Source: an uncultured Clostridium sp. (lineage in GTDB: Bacteria; Bacillota; Clostridia; TANB77; CAG-465). Taken from it: 10,209 bases of DNA. Location: positions 1-10,209 of the forward strand of contig USES01000027.1 in assembly GCA_900553785.1 (NCBI GenBank). The letters are read 5' to 3'. This document shows positions 1-6,335 of this stretch, one piece after another; position 1 is the first letter of the stretch, and the number at the start of each line of letters is the position of its first letter. The position numbers and the translations under genes are program-made. The notes under the pieces were generated by a model. It ran no database searches and was not told where the DNA came from. It saw nothing but the letters and a program-made list of their open reading frames with translations.

Positions 1-1279
1 CACCAAAAAATTGCATTTGTTTTCCAATTTTCATTGGTGATACGCAACATGCTATACCGTAATCGTCTCCTAAGGTTGCTCTCATTTGGTCATCATTTTC
101 ATATTGAATTGAAGATGTTTCAATTGACATTTTAGTTACATAGTGTTTAAAACCTGCAGGTAGTCTTGTTGACCACAATACTGTTATATTAGGTTCAGGT
201 GCTGTTCCCATTGTTTCTAGTGTATGAACTAGTCTAAATGAGTTTTTAGTAACAAGAGTTCTTCCATCTACACCCATACCGCCAATACTTTCTGTTACCC
301 ATACTGGGTCTCCTGAAAATAGTTCATTATATTCTGGAGTACGAATAAATCTTACCATTCTAAGTTTCATTACAAAGTGATCCATTAACTCTTGTGCTTC
401 TGACTCTGTAAGAGTTCCGTCTTTTAAATCTTTTTCAATATATATATCCAAGAAAGTTGAAACTCTTCCCATACTCATAGCTGCACCATTTTGTTGCTTA
501 ATTGATGCAAGATAACCAAAGTATGTCCACTGCACAGCCTCACGTGCACAAGTTGCAGGACGAGATATATCTATTCCATACATCATGGCCATTTTCTTTA
601 AATCTTCCAAAGCTTTTATTTGTTCAGCAGTTTCTTCTCTTTCTCTAATTACTTCTTCGCTCATCCAAGAACTTGTACAATTAGCAAAATCTAGTTTCTT
701 CTGCTCTATAAGTTCATCTACACCATATAAGGCAACTCTTCTGTAATCTCCAATAATTCTTCCACGACCATATCCATCTGGTAAACCTGTAAGAAGTTTA
801 TTCTTTCTTGCAGTTCTTATTTCTGGTGTGTATACTTCAAATACTCCATCATTATGTGTTTTTCTATAATTATGGTATATATCTTCTATCTTTTCTGATA
901 CGTGAAAACCATATGCTTCACAAGATTTTTCTACAATTCTTATTCCACCTTCTGGCATTATAGCACGTTTAAGAGGTGCATCTGTTTGAAGTCCAACTAT
1001 AGTTTCTAAATCTTTATCTATATACCCTGGCCCATGACTTGTAATTGTTGAAGCCACGTCAGTTGAACAGTCTAGTACTCCACCATTTTCTCTTTCTTTT
1101 TTGTATAGCTCTAACACTTCTTTCCAAAGAGCTTTTGTTCTATCTGTTGCACCAACTAAAAATGATGCATCTCCTTCATATGGAGTATAGTTTTTTTGTA
1201 TAAAATCTCTTACATCAATATATTCGTTCCATTTTCCTTTTTTAAATCCTAATTTTTTCCATTCTTCTTTAAATTCCAT
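1..1279 (-). CDS. pflB: Formate acetyltransferase (pyruvate formate-lyase), N-terminal 426 residues, cut by window edge
   Basis: This glycyl-radical enzyme converts pyruvate and CoA to formate and acetyl-CoA in the cytoplasm, the oxygen-sensitive entry to mixed-acid fermentation. I translated the minus strand from the ATG at 1277-1279. The frame stays open to the window edge and gives 426 residues, against about 740-760 for the family. The substrate-side motif GLQTDAPLKRAIMPEGGIR and the active-site segment DDYGIACCVSPM are both present. The adjacent cysteines 411 and 412 correspond to Cys418/Cys419 of E. coli PflB. The C-terminal glycyl-radical loop lies outside the window. The start is supported by a strong AGGGGGAGA ribosome binding site (1288-1296). 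Only 45 bases separate it from the kinase gene upstream, with no terminator between them, so it is probably co-transcribed with adhE, which consumes its product acetyl-CoA. The activating enzyme gene pflA may follow off the left edge, but this cannot be seen. Confidence 0.96.
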   Translation of the reverse strand, partial: MEFKEEWKKLGFKKGKWNEYIDVRDFIQKNYTPYEGDASFLVGATDRTKALWKEVLELYKKERENGGVLDCSTDVASTITSHGPGYIDKDLETIVGLQTDAPLKRAIMPEGGIRIVEKSCEAYGFHVSEKIEDIYHNYRKTHNDGVFEVYTPEIRTARKNKLLTGLPDGYGRGRIIGDYRRVALYGVDELIEQKKLDFANCTSSWMSEEVIREREETAEQIKALEDLKKMAMMYGIDISRPATCAREAVQWTYFGYLASIKQQNGAAMSMGRVSTFLDIYIEKDLKDGTLTESEAQELMDHFVMKLRMVRFIRTPEYNELFSGDPVWVTESIGGMGVDGRTLVTKNSFRLVHTLETMGTAPEPNITVLWSTRLPAGFKHYVTKMSIETSSIQYENDDQMRATLGDDYGIACCVSPMKIGKQMQFFG

Positions 1280-1324
1280 TTTGTATATCTCCCCCTCATC
1301 TGTATAAACGTTTTAAGTTTCACC

Positions 1325-2086
1325 TTATTGGTATTCTACAACATCTATCCATTTATTTAAAAATTCTTGTTCGTCCTTATTTCCCTTAGTAAGTTCAGTT
1401 GCAGCAACTATTGGTATCCAACGCTGTATATTAGATACTGCGATTTCACTTTTCTTTGAAAATAACTTCAAATATTTATCCGCTAAGTCATTTTTACCAT
1501 TCATGCAAAATATTAAATACGTTCTTGCAGCATCTGCAGACGCATTACCTTGAGTTGCATGTGACCAGTCTATAACATGCCACTTACCATTTGGAGTAAT
1601 TATTACATTACTAGGGTTAAAATCTCCATGGCATAGTTTTGTGTGATTTTTCATTCCCTCTAATCTTTGAAGTAATTCATATTTAGTATTTTCTTCAATA
1701 AGCTTTGTTTCGTTTAACTTTCTTCTAAACTTATCTTTTATTCTATTTAAAAGTGGTACATTTTTAGAAAGTATTTCTAATTGAATGTCTACGAAAAGCT
1801 CCAAATACTCCTCTTCTTTATCTTTAGCCTCTTGCATAAGAGCATCTAATGACTTGCCCTCAACATAATCTGAAACTAATGCCCATCTATTATCTATTTT
1901 TGTAACTTCTCTAAGTTTTGGAATATTTAAATTTGTTCCCTCTTCAACTCGAGCTTGATTTAATGCCTCATTTAAGATATTTGCTTTTGAATAATCTTCC
2001 ACAAATAGCTTTACAACACTATCTTTGTCTTTATATACTGTTTTGGTTTTTCTGTTAGCTAACACTTTTTCAAATTCATGTGCCAT
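1325..2086 (-). CDS. APH/choline-kinase-family phosphotransferase, substrate unknown
   Basis: This 253-residue protein has the aminoglycoside-phosphotransferase-like kinase fold. Visible landmarks are a probable ATP-binding lysine in VVKLF (K26), a hinge-like DYVEGKSL (73-80), the Brenner catalytic motif HGDFNPSN (153-160, catalytic D155 and N160) and the metal-binding aspartate in VIDWSHA (D173). Family members phosphorylate hydroxyl groups of small molecules such as aminoglycosides, choline, homoserine, thiamine or sugars. Nothing here fixes the substrate, and resistance should not be assumed. The ATG shares its A with the last base of the adhE TAA stop (TAATG). It has a GGAGG site at 2096-2100 inside the end of adhE, so translational coupling is likely. 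It lies between adhE and pflB, which suggests a metabolic or regulatory role tied to fermentation; that is inference. All catalytic residues are intact. Confidence 0.85.
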   Translation of the reverse strand: MAHEFEKVLANRKTKTVYKDKDSVVKLFVEDYSKANILNEALNQARVEEGTNLNIPKLREVTKIDNRWALVSDYVEGKSLDALMQEAKDKEEEYLELFVDIQLEILSKNVPLLNRIKDKFRRKLNETKLIEENTKYELLQRLEGMKNHTKLCHGDFNPSNVIITPNGKWHVIDWSHATQGNASADAARTYLIFCMNGKNDLADKYLKLFSKKSEIAVSNIQRWIPIVAATELTKGNKDEQEFLNKWIDVVEYQ

Positions 2087-4695
2087 TAGTTGTTACCTCC
2101 GTAATATACTTTTAAATATATCTCTTTTAAATCTTTAATTAAAGGATATCTTGGGTTTGCACCTGTGCATTGATCATCAAATGCTTGGGAAGACATTTCA
2201 TCTAATGTTTCTTTAAAATATGCTTCATCTACTCCATAATCTTTAATTGTATGCTTAATTCCAATTTTATCTTTTAAATCATCGATTTTTTCTAATAGTT
2301 TTTCTAGCTTTTGTTCATCGTTACCATCAGTAATTCCTAGATACTCTGCAATCTGCGCATATCTTCTTAATGCACATGGATGGTCATATTGAGGAAATGT
2401 GCCCATTTTTTCAGGTGCCTCACTTGCGTTATATTTCATTACTTCATTTAATACAAGCGCTACTGTTACTCCATGTGGCAAGTGATGAAATGCTCCAAGC
2501 TTATGGCCCATTGAGTGACATATTCCAAGGAAAGCATTTGCAAAAGCCATACCTGCTATTGTAGCAGCGTGTGCCATTTTTTCTCTAGCTTCTTTATCTG
2601 CTGCTCCCATGCTATATGCTCTTGGTAAATATTCAAATATTAGTTTTATAGCCTCAAGAGAAAGTGCATTTGTAAACTCAGTAGCCATAGTAGACACATA
2701 TGCTTCTATAGAGTGTACCAAAGCATCTATTCCTGATGCTGCTGTAAGACTTTTTGGTGCATTATCCATTAAATCTGCATCAACTATAGCCATTTTAGGT
2801 AATAGTTCATAATCTGCAAGTGGATATTTTACACCTGTTGCATCATCTGTTATTACAGCAAACGGCGTAACTTCTGAACCAGTTCCAGCAGTAGTAGGGA
2901 CTGCTATAAAATATGATTTTTCTCCCATTTTAGGGAAAGTGTATATTCTTTTTCTAATATCCATAAATCTCATTGCTAAATCTTGAAAGTCTACTTCAGG
3001 ATGTTCATATAACACCCACATAATTTTAGCCGCATCCATTGCAGAACCGCCACCGATGGCTATAATACAGTCTGGTTTAAATGTCTCCATAAGACGCGAA
3101 CCCTCTTTTGCACATGAAAGATTTGGATCTGGTGCTACATCTGAAAATGTAGTGTATTCTATACCTAATTCATTTAGTTTATCTGTAATACATTTTGTAT
3201 AACCATTTTCAAACAAAAATTTATCTGTTACAATAAATACTCTTTTTTTATCCATTACACTTTTTAATTCTTCTAGTGCAACAGGTAAACATCCTCTTTT
3301 TATATATACCTTTTCAGGTGCTCTAAACCAAAGCATATTATTTCTCCTCTCTGCAACAGTTTTAATATTTAATAAGTGTTTTACTGAAACATTTTCTGAA
3401 ACCGAATTTCCGCCCCATGAACCACATCCAAGTGTAAGAGATGGTGTAAGACTAAAGTTGTATATGTCTCCTATTCCACCTTGTGAAGCTGGAGTGTTTA
3501 TTAGTATTCTGCATGTTTTCATAGCGTTACTAAATAAATCTATCTTCTTTTGACCAGTTACTACATCTACATAAAGAGATGACGTATGTCCCATTCCTCC
3601 ATCTAATATCAATTTTTCAGCCATATGCACAGCTTCATCAAAATTTTTAGCTTTATACATTGCAAGTACAGGGGATAATTTTTCATGAGCAAATTCTTCT
3701 GTAAGCTCTACACTTTCTACCTCTCCTATTAAAACTTTAGTTGTATCTGGCACACTAACACCAGCGACGCTAGCTATAGTGGTTGCTTTTTGCCCAACGA
3801 TTTTTGCATTTAGCGCTCCGTTTATAATTATTGTTTTTCTAACAAGTTCTGTCTCATCAGGACTTAATATATAACAACCTCTTTTTTTAAACTCATCTTT
3901 TACTTCGTTATATATACTATCTAAAACTATAACAGACTGCTCTGATGCACATATCATGCCGTTATCGAAAGTTTTAGAATGAATTATTGAATTTACTGCA
4001 AGTGTAATATCTGCACTATCATCAATTACGGCTGGTGTATTTCCAGCACCTACTCCAAGTGCAGGCTTACCACTAGAATAAGCTGCTTTTACCATTGATG
4101 GTCCACCTGTTGCAAGAATTATATCTGCATTTTGCATTAAGTAATTAGTTAACTCTAATGATGGCACATCTATCCATGATATGATACCTTTAGGTGCTCC
4201 AGCAGCTTCCGCTGCTTCTAAAACAATTTTAGCAGCTTCTATTGTGCTTTTTTTAGCCCTTGGATGAGGACTAATTATTATTCCATTTCTTGTTTTAAGT
4301 GCAAGTAATGTTTTAAATATAGCTGTAGAGGTTGGGTTTGTTGTAGGAATTACTGCTCCAATTACCCCAATAGGGCATGCTATTTTTTTAATTCCAGCTG
4401 ACTTGTCCTCTTCTATAACGCCACAAGTTTTAGTTGCTTTGTACTTATTATATATATACTCTGCTGCATAATGATTTTTAATTACTTTATCTTCTATAAC
4501 ACCCATTCCAGTTTCTTGTACTGCAAAATGTGCAAGTGAAATTCTTGCGTTATTTGCAGCAATTGCAGCTGCCTTAAATATTTTATCTACTTCATCTTGT
4601 GTGTAAGATGCAAATTTATCCTGTGCTTTTCGCACTCTTTTTAAAGCCTTTTCTAGACTTTTTATATTATCTACAACTTCATATTCTTTACTCAT
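2086..4695 (-). CDS. adhE: Bifunctional acetaldehyde-CoA/alcohol dehydrogenase
   Basis: AdhE reduces acetyl-CoA to acetaldehyde and then to ethanol, using two NADH, and assembles into cytoplasmic filaments called spirosomes. The 869 residues match the family's usual length (E. coli has 891). The N-terminal aldehyde dehydrogenase domain (about 1-440) contains the GVGAGNTPAVID motif (214-225) and the catalytic cysteine in NGMICASEQ (C249). The C-terminal iron-dependent alcohol dehydrogenase domain (about 455-869) contains the nucleotide-binding GGGSAMDAAK (548-557). Its iron ligands are D657, H661, H727 and H741, each offset by four from E. coli D653/H657/H723/H737. The start is supported by AAAGAGG at 4707-4713. 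The stop overlaps the downstream kinase start by one base, and the small GNAT gene ends 26 bases upstream. With pflB downstream, this is the ethanol-forming, NAD+-regenerating arm of pyruvate metabolism. Both half-enzymes look intact. Confidence 0.98.
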   Translation of the reverse strand: MSKEYEVVDNIKSLEKALKRVRKAQDKFASYTQDEVDKIFKAAAIAANNARISLAHFAVQETGMGVIEDKVIKNHYAAEYIYNKYKATKTCGVIEEDKSAGIKKIACPIGVIGAVIPTTNPTSTAIFKTLLALKTRNGIIISPHPRAKKSTIEAAKIVLEAAEAAGAPKGIISWIDVPSLELTNYLMQNADIILATGGPSMVKAAYSSGKPALGVGAGNTPAVIDDSADITLAVNSIIHSKTFDNGMICASEQSVIVLDSIYNEVKDEFKKRGCYILSPDETELVRKTIIINGALNAKIVGQKATTIASVAGVSVPDTTKVLIGEVESVELTEEFAHEKLSPVLAMYKAKNFDEAVHMAEKLILDGGMGHTSSLYVDVVTGQKKIDLFSNAMKTCRILINTPASQGGIGDIYNFSLTPSLTLGCGSWGGNSVSENVSVKHLLNIKTVAERRNNMLWFRAPEKVYIKRGCLPVALEELKSVMDKKRVFIVTDKFLFENGYTKCITDKLNELGIEYTTFSDVAPDPNLSCAKEGSRLMETFKPDCIIAIGGGSAMDAAKIMWVLYEHPEVDFQDLAMRFMDIRKRIYTFPKMGEKSYFIAVPTTAGTGSEVTPFAVITDDATGVKYPLADYELLPKMAIVDADLMDNAPKSLTAASGIDALVHSIEAYVSTMATEFTNALSLEAIKLIFEYLPRAYSMGAADKEAREKMAHAATIAGMAFANAFLGICHSMGHKLGAFHHLPHGVTVALVLNEVMKYNASEAPEKMGTFPQYDHPCALRRYAQIAEYLGITDGNDEQKLEKLLEKIDDLKDKIGIKHTIKDYGVDEAYFKETLDEMSSQAFDDQCTGANPRYPLIKDLKEIYLKVYYGGNN

Positions 4696-4721
4696 ATATC
4701 TTTTAACCTCTTTAATTACAT

Positions 4722-4979
4722 TTACGTATTATTCTTTTCTAACCAATGTGCTGCATAAGAGCATGTAGCACAAATTTTTCTGGCTCCTCTACTTTGCAAT
4801 TCTTTTGTAGTACACTTCATAATTTCAGAAGCAATATTTTGTCCTCTAAACTTTTCTTCTACAAAAACACGCGAAATATTATATGTATCTTGTTCTAGTT
4901 TTTCAAAACAAGCCTTAGCTATAACATTTTTATTTTCATCTTCTAAATATACTTCATTTTCTTCTATTACAAATCTCAT
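4722..4979 (-). CDS. Small GNAT-fold protein of the YjdJ/NATD1-like type
   Basis: The 85 residues form a minimal GCN5-related N-acetyltransferase-like domain. The acetyl-CoA-binding region is VFVEEKFRGQNIASEIM (38-54), where RGQNIA stands in for the usual R/Q-x-x-G-x-G/A loop. It is followed by a cysteine-containing ATCSYAAHWLEKN segment (71-83) that resembles the conserved C-x-Y-...-K-E-N-P end of the short YjdJ/NATD1 group. The length fits that group, whose members are about 90-100 residues and mostly of unknown substrate. The start has a GAGGAA site (4985-4990), five bases from the ATG. It is the first gene after the terminator at 5071-5110 and is followed by adhE after 26 bases, so it probably heads the fermentation operon. 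Its substrate and any link to acetyl-CoA metabolism are unknown. Confidence 0.8.
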   Translation of the reverse strand: MRFVIEENEVYLEDENKNVIAKACFEKLEQDTYNISRVFVEEKFRGQNIASEIMKCTTKELQSRGARKICATCSYAAHWLEKNNT

Positions 4980-5034
4980 AAAAATTCCTCATAATATTTC
5001 AAAACTATACTATCATAAAAATAATAAAAAATCT

Positions 5035-5050
5035 ACATTAAGTTTAATGT
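5035..5050. promoter_or_regulatory. Palindrome upstream of the GNAT-adhE operon, candidate operator
   Basis: ACATTAAGTTTAATGT is a perfect 7-bp inverted repeat with a two-base centre, about 55 bases before the GNAT start codon and downstream of the preceding terminator. That is where the operon promoter must lie. On the minus strand it is followed by AT-rich candidate -10 hexamers (TATGAT at 5012-5017, TATAGT at 5004-5009), but no good -35 accompanies them. The NADH-sensing repressor Rex often controls adhE and pfl. The Clostridium Rex box has TTGTTAA half-sites with a four-base spacer, so this is not a clean match. An operator role is inferred from symmetry and position only. Confidence 0.3.
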
Positions 5051-5070
5051 TTTTACATAAATTTTTAGTC

Positions 5071-5110
5071 AAAAAAATAAACTCATGTATTACTCATAAC
5101 ACATGAATTT
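5071..5110 (-). terminator. Intrinsic terminator of the pilin-like gene
   Basis: On the minus-strand RNA, AAAUUCAUGU (5101-5110) pairs with ACAUGAGUUU (5079-5088). This makes a 10-bp stem with one G-U wobble and a 12-base loop, followed directly by A and seven U residues (5071-5078). The wobble pairs only in minus-strand RNA, which agrees with the direction of the pilin-like gene ending 24 bases upstream. The stem is AT-rich, so it is of moderate strength. It separates the pilin-like transcript from the GNAT-adhE operon. Confidence 0.75.
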
Positions 5111-5133
5111 ATCCATTAGCTATTTTAATGTAT

Positions 5134-6051
5134 TTAAATGATAATATCTGTATTTCCTGTAACATTAACATCTACAGACTTTTCAGCAACATTTCCCGCT
5201 TTATCTGTTGCAACTATCTTAATTACATATTTATTTCCAATAACCAAATTTGCAGCAAAACTTGTATCCACACTATATGGATTTGTAGTATCAAAAGAAA
5301 TATCTTTACCTAAACCGCTTATTTCATTTCCAGTCGTATCACAAACTTTATATGCCAAACTCTCTATACCGCTTTCATCATCTTGTACGCAAAACTTAAC
5401 AGTTATTTTACCAGTTCTAATAAGAGCTAATTTTACAATACCACTATTTGCGCTTTCTGTCTTTGTAACAAACACTGGTTTTACGTTATCTTCCAATACC
5501 AGACTTTCAACCAAGCTTTTGTTCTCATCATTTCCTACAAATAATTGAACATTATCACTATACTTTAAGCCTTCTATTTTTTCTGATTGAACCAGTGAGA
5601 AATCCCCATTATTTACAACATAATATGCGTTCAGATTATTATAACTAATCGCACTTTCTACATATACAATAGCATCTCCCTTGTTCCAACTTACACTAGA
5701 AATTCTTATAGCTAGACTTTTTAACCAATTATCTATATATTCGTTATTTCCTGTATATTTTACCTCATTTTCATTTACATTTATATTAAATTCCTTCTCA
5801 AACCCACTATCTTTTACTGCACCTTCTAAGCTGCTTAACATTTTTTCGCTTGTAAATATTCCATCAGCAATATTTAGATTTACTTTTTCTTTTAATGTTT
5901 GAAAATCTTGCTTTTCCACAGCATCATTAGCCTCATTTATTACATTTGTATTAGATAACATTATAATTATTGTTGCAGCTAAAATTGCCATAACTATTAT
6001 TGTTATTACAAGTACAATAAGTGATATTGCATTTTTCTTTTTCATTTTCAT
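5134..6051 (-). CDS. Type IV pilin-like surface protein with C-terminal Ig-like region
   Basis: This 305-residue protein begins with a short lysine-rich leader (residues 2-6), followed by one hydrophobic helix ISLIVLVITIIVMAILAATI (9-28, continuing to about 32) and then a charged, helix-prone stretch (about 36-60). This is the layout of type IV prepilins and pseudopilins. Processing would fall before I9, but the usual glycine at -1 is alanine and the usual glutamate at +5 is valine, so it is an atypical member. The remainder is beta-rich. The last ~90 residues (about 210-297), ending in IVATDKAGNVAEKSVDVNV, look like a bacterial Ig-like fold. Only two cysteines are present (C221, C237), which might form a disulfide. 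It is likely membrane-anchored or assembled into a filament at the surface. No pilus assembly ATPase or peptidase gene is nearby. It is probably monocistronic, between the promoter at 6153-6181 and the terminator at 5071-5110. Confidence 0.8.
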   Translation of the reverse strand: MKMKKKNAISLIVLVITIIVMAILAATIIIMLSNTNVINEANDAVEKQDFQTLKEKVNLNIADGIFTSEKMLSSLEGAVKDSGFEKEFNINVNENEVKYTGNNEYIDNWLKSLAIRISSVSWNKGDAIVYVESAISYNNLNAYYVVNNGDFSLVQSEKIEGLKYSDNVQLFVGNDENKSLVESLVLEDNVKPVFVTKTESANSGIVKLALIRTGKITVKFCVQDDESGIESLAYKVCDTTGNEISGLGKDISFDTTNPYSVDTSFAANLVIGNKYVIKIVATDKAGNVAEKSVDVNVTGNTDIII

Positions 6052-6054
6052 ATT

Positions 6055-6063
6055 CCTCCTCTT
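6055..6063 (-). promoter_or_regulatory. Ribosome binding site of the pilin-like gene, start ambiguous
   Basis: The minus strand reads AAGAGGAGG (6055-6063). The AGGAGG core at 6055-6060 is only three bases from the first ATG (6049-6051) and nine bases from a second in-frame ATG (6043-6045). Pairing through the upstream AAGAGG (6058-6063) would put the first ATG at a good six-base distance. Either start is possible. Using the second removes only Met-Lys from the leader and does not change the membrane segment. Confidence 0.7.
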
Positions 6064-6074
6064 TCTTTTGTCTT

Positions 6075-6143
6075 TAAATAAAGTATGCGTAAATACGCAT
6101 CACATTATACTTTACAGGACTTTAGTATAATGCGCTTTATTTA
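6075..6143 (-). promoter_or_regulatory. Predicted three-way-junction 5' UTR of the pilin-like gene
   Basis: Three nested inverted repeats fit one junction. The outer stem is TAAATAAAG (6075-6083) with CTTTATTTA (6135-6143), 9 bp. Inside are CATTATACT (6103-6111) with AGTATAATG (6124-6132), 9 bp with a 12-base loop, and ATGCGTA (6085-6091) with TACGCAT (6094-6100), a 16-base palindrome. Only one or two unpaired bases lie between stems. The candidate promoter at 6153-6181 would start transcription near 6146, just before the outer stem, and the ribosome binding site follows 11 bases after it. A role in mRNA stability or translational control is inferred. It matches no riboswitch class I can name. 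Confidence 0.55.
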
Positions 6144-6152
6144 CATTTCTAA

Positions 6153-6181
6153 AGTATATTACAAATACCTAATCTATACAA
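6153..6181 (-). promoter_or_regulatory. Candidate sigma-A promoter of the pilin-like gene
   Basis: The minus strand has TTGTAT (6176-6181), a 17-base spacer, then TATACT (6153-6158). The -10 matches consensus at five of six positions and the -35 at four of six. The expected start site, around 6146, falls immediately before the three-way-junction leader. The match is by inspection only, in AT-rich DNA where such hexamers are common. Confidence 0.5.
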
Positions 6182-6193
6182 TAGTTATTGCGT

Positions 6194-6219
6194 ACTTTAT
6201 TTAAATTTTGAAATAAAGT
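6194..6219. repeat. AT-rich 9-bp inverted repeat related to the leader downstream
   Basis: ACTTTATTT (6194-6202) and AAATAAAGT (6211-6219) are perfect inverted arms around an eight-base loop. The same CTTTATTT/AAATAAAG core forms the outer stem of the junction at 6075-6143. On the minus strand, the stretch from 6219 to 6183 aligns loosely with that from 6157 to 6123 (ACTTTA...AAATAAAG..CGCA.TA.AC). This suggests a diverged duplication. No U-run follows, so it is not an obvious terminator. Confidence 0.5.
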
Positions 6220-6260
6220 TATAAAACATTTGACCTTCGTTGTGGTTTTAGATGCAAAAG

Positions 6261-6306
6261 AGCCTATGACTTGCATACGTATTTTAACGCATGCAAAGCA
6301 TAGGCC
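6261..6306 (-). ncRNA. Long stem-loop in the addA/pilin intergenic region, possible attenuator or terminator
   Basis: On the minus-strand RNA, GGCCUAUG (6299-6306) pairs with CAUAGGCU (6261-6268). The stem then continues through one C/U mismatch, a U-G wobble, UUGCAU/AUGCAA, a G-U wobble and CGU/ACG to a six-base UAAAAU loop. That is about 19 pairs with one mismatch. On the plus strand the wobbles become A/C mismatches, so the conserved structure points to minus-strand RNA. It is followed by UCUUUUG (6254-6260), a weak U-tract, and preceded by a 17-codon ORF. It could therefore be a terminator for addA or the short ORF, an attenuator, or part of a structured RNA. None of these is shown. Confidence 0.5.
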
Positions 6307-6335
6307 AATGCTATTTGGTCTTTGAAAACAACTAT

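Noticed and set aside
1280..1324. A separate promoter or terminator between the kinase gene and pflB
   Set aside because: The 45 bases hold a ribosome binding site and an AAACGTTT palindrome only. There is no -35/-10 pair with acceptable spacing and no hairpin with a T-run.
1325..2086. Annotating the kinase as an aminoglycoside-resistance enzyme
   Set aside because: Only fold-level motifs are present, and the operon context is fermentative. Nothing indicates an antibiotic substrate.
2370..2812. Plus-strand open frames inside adhE
   Set aside because: They are antisense to a strongly conserved enzyme, lack recognisable domains and have no supporting ribosome binding sites.
5035..5050. Calling the palindrome a Rex box outright
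   Set aside because: Half-sites read ACATTAA with a two-base centre, not TTGTTAA with four bases, so it is kept only as an unspecified candidate operator.
5128..5902. Plus-strand open frames, some hydrophobic, opposite the pilin-like gene
   Set aside because: The hydrophobic character comes from reading A/T-rich codons in antisense. The minus-strand gene has a good ribosome binding site, a pilin-type N-terminus and a terminator.
6242..6304. Plus-strand GTTTTAGA followed by GCAAAGC...GGCC, recalling a type II CRISPR repeat/tracrRNA or a c-di-GMP-I riboswitch
   Set aside because: There is one copy with no spacer array and no cas gene. The c-di-GMP-I core lacks its conserved partner strands, and the orientation is opposite to all genes.
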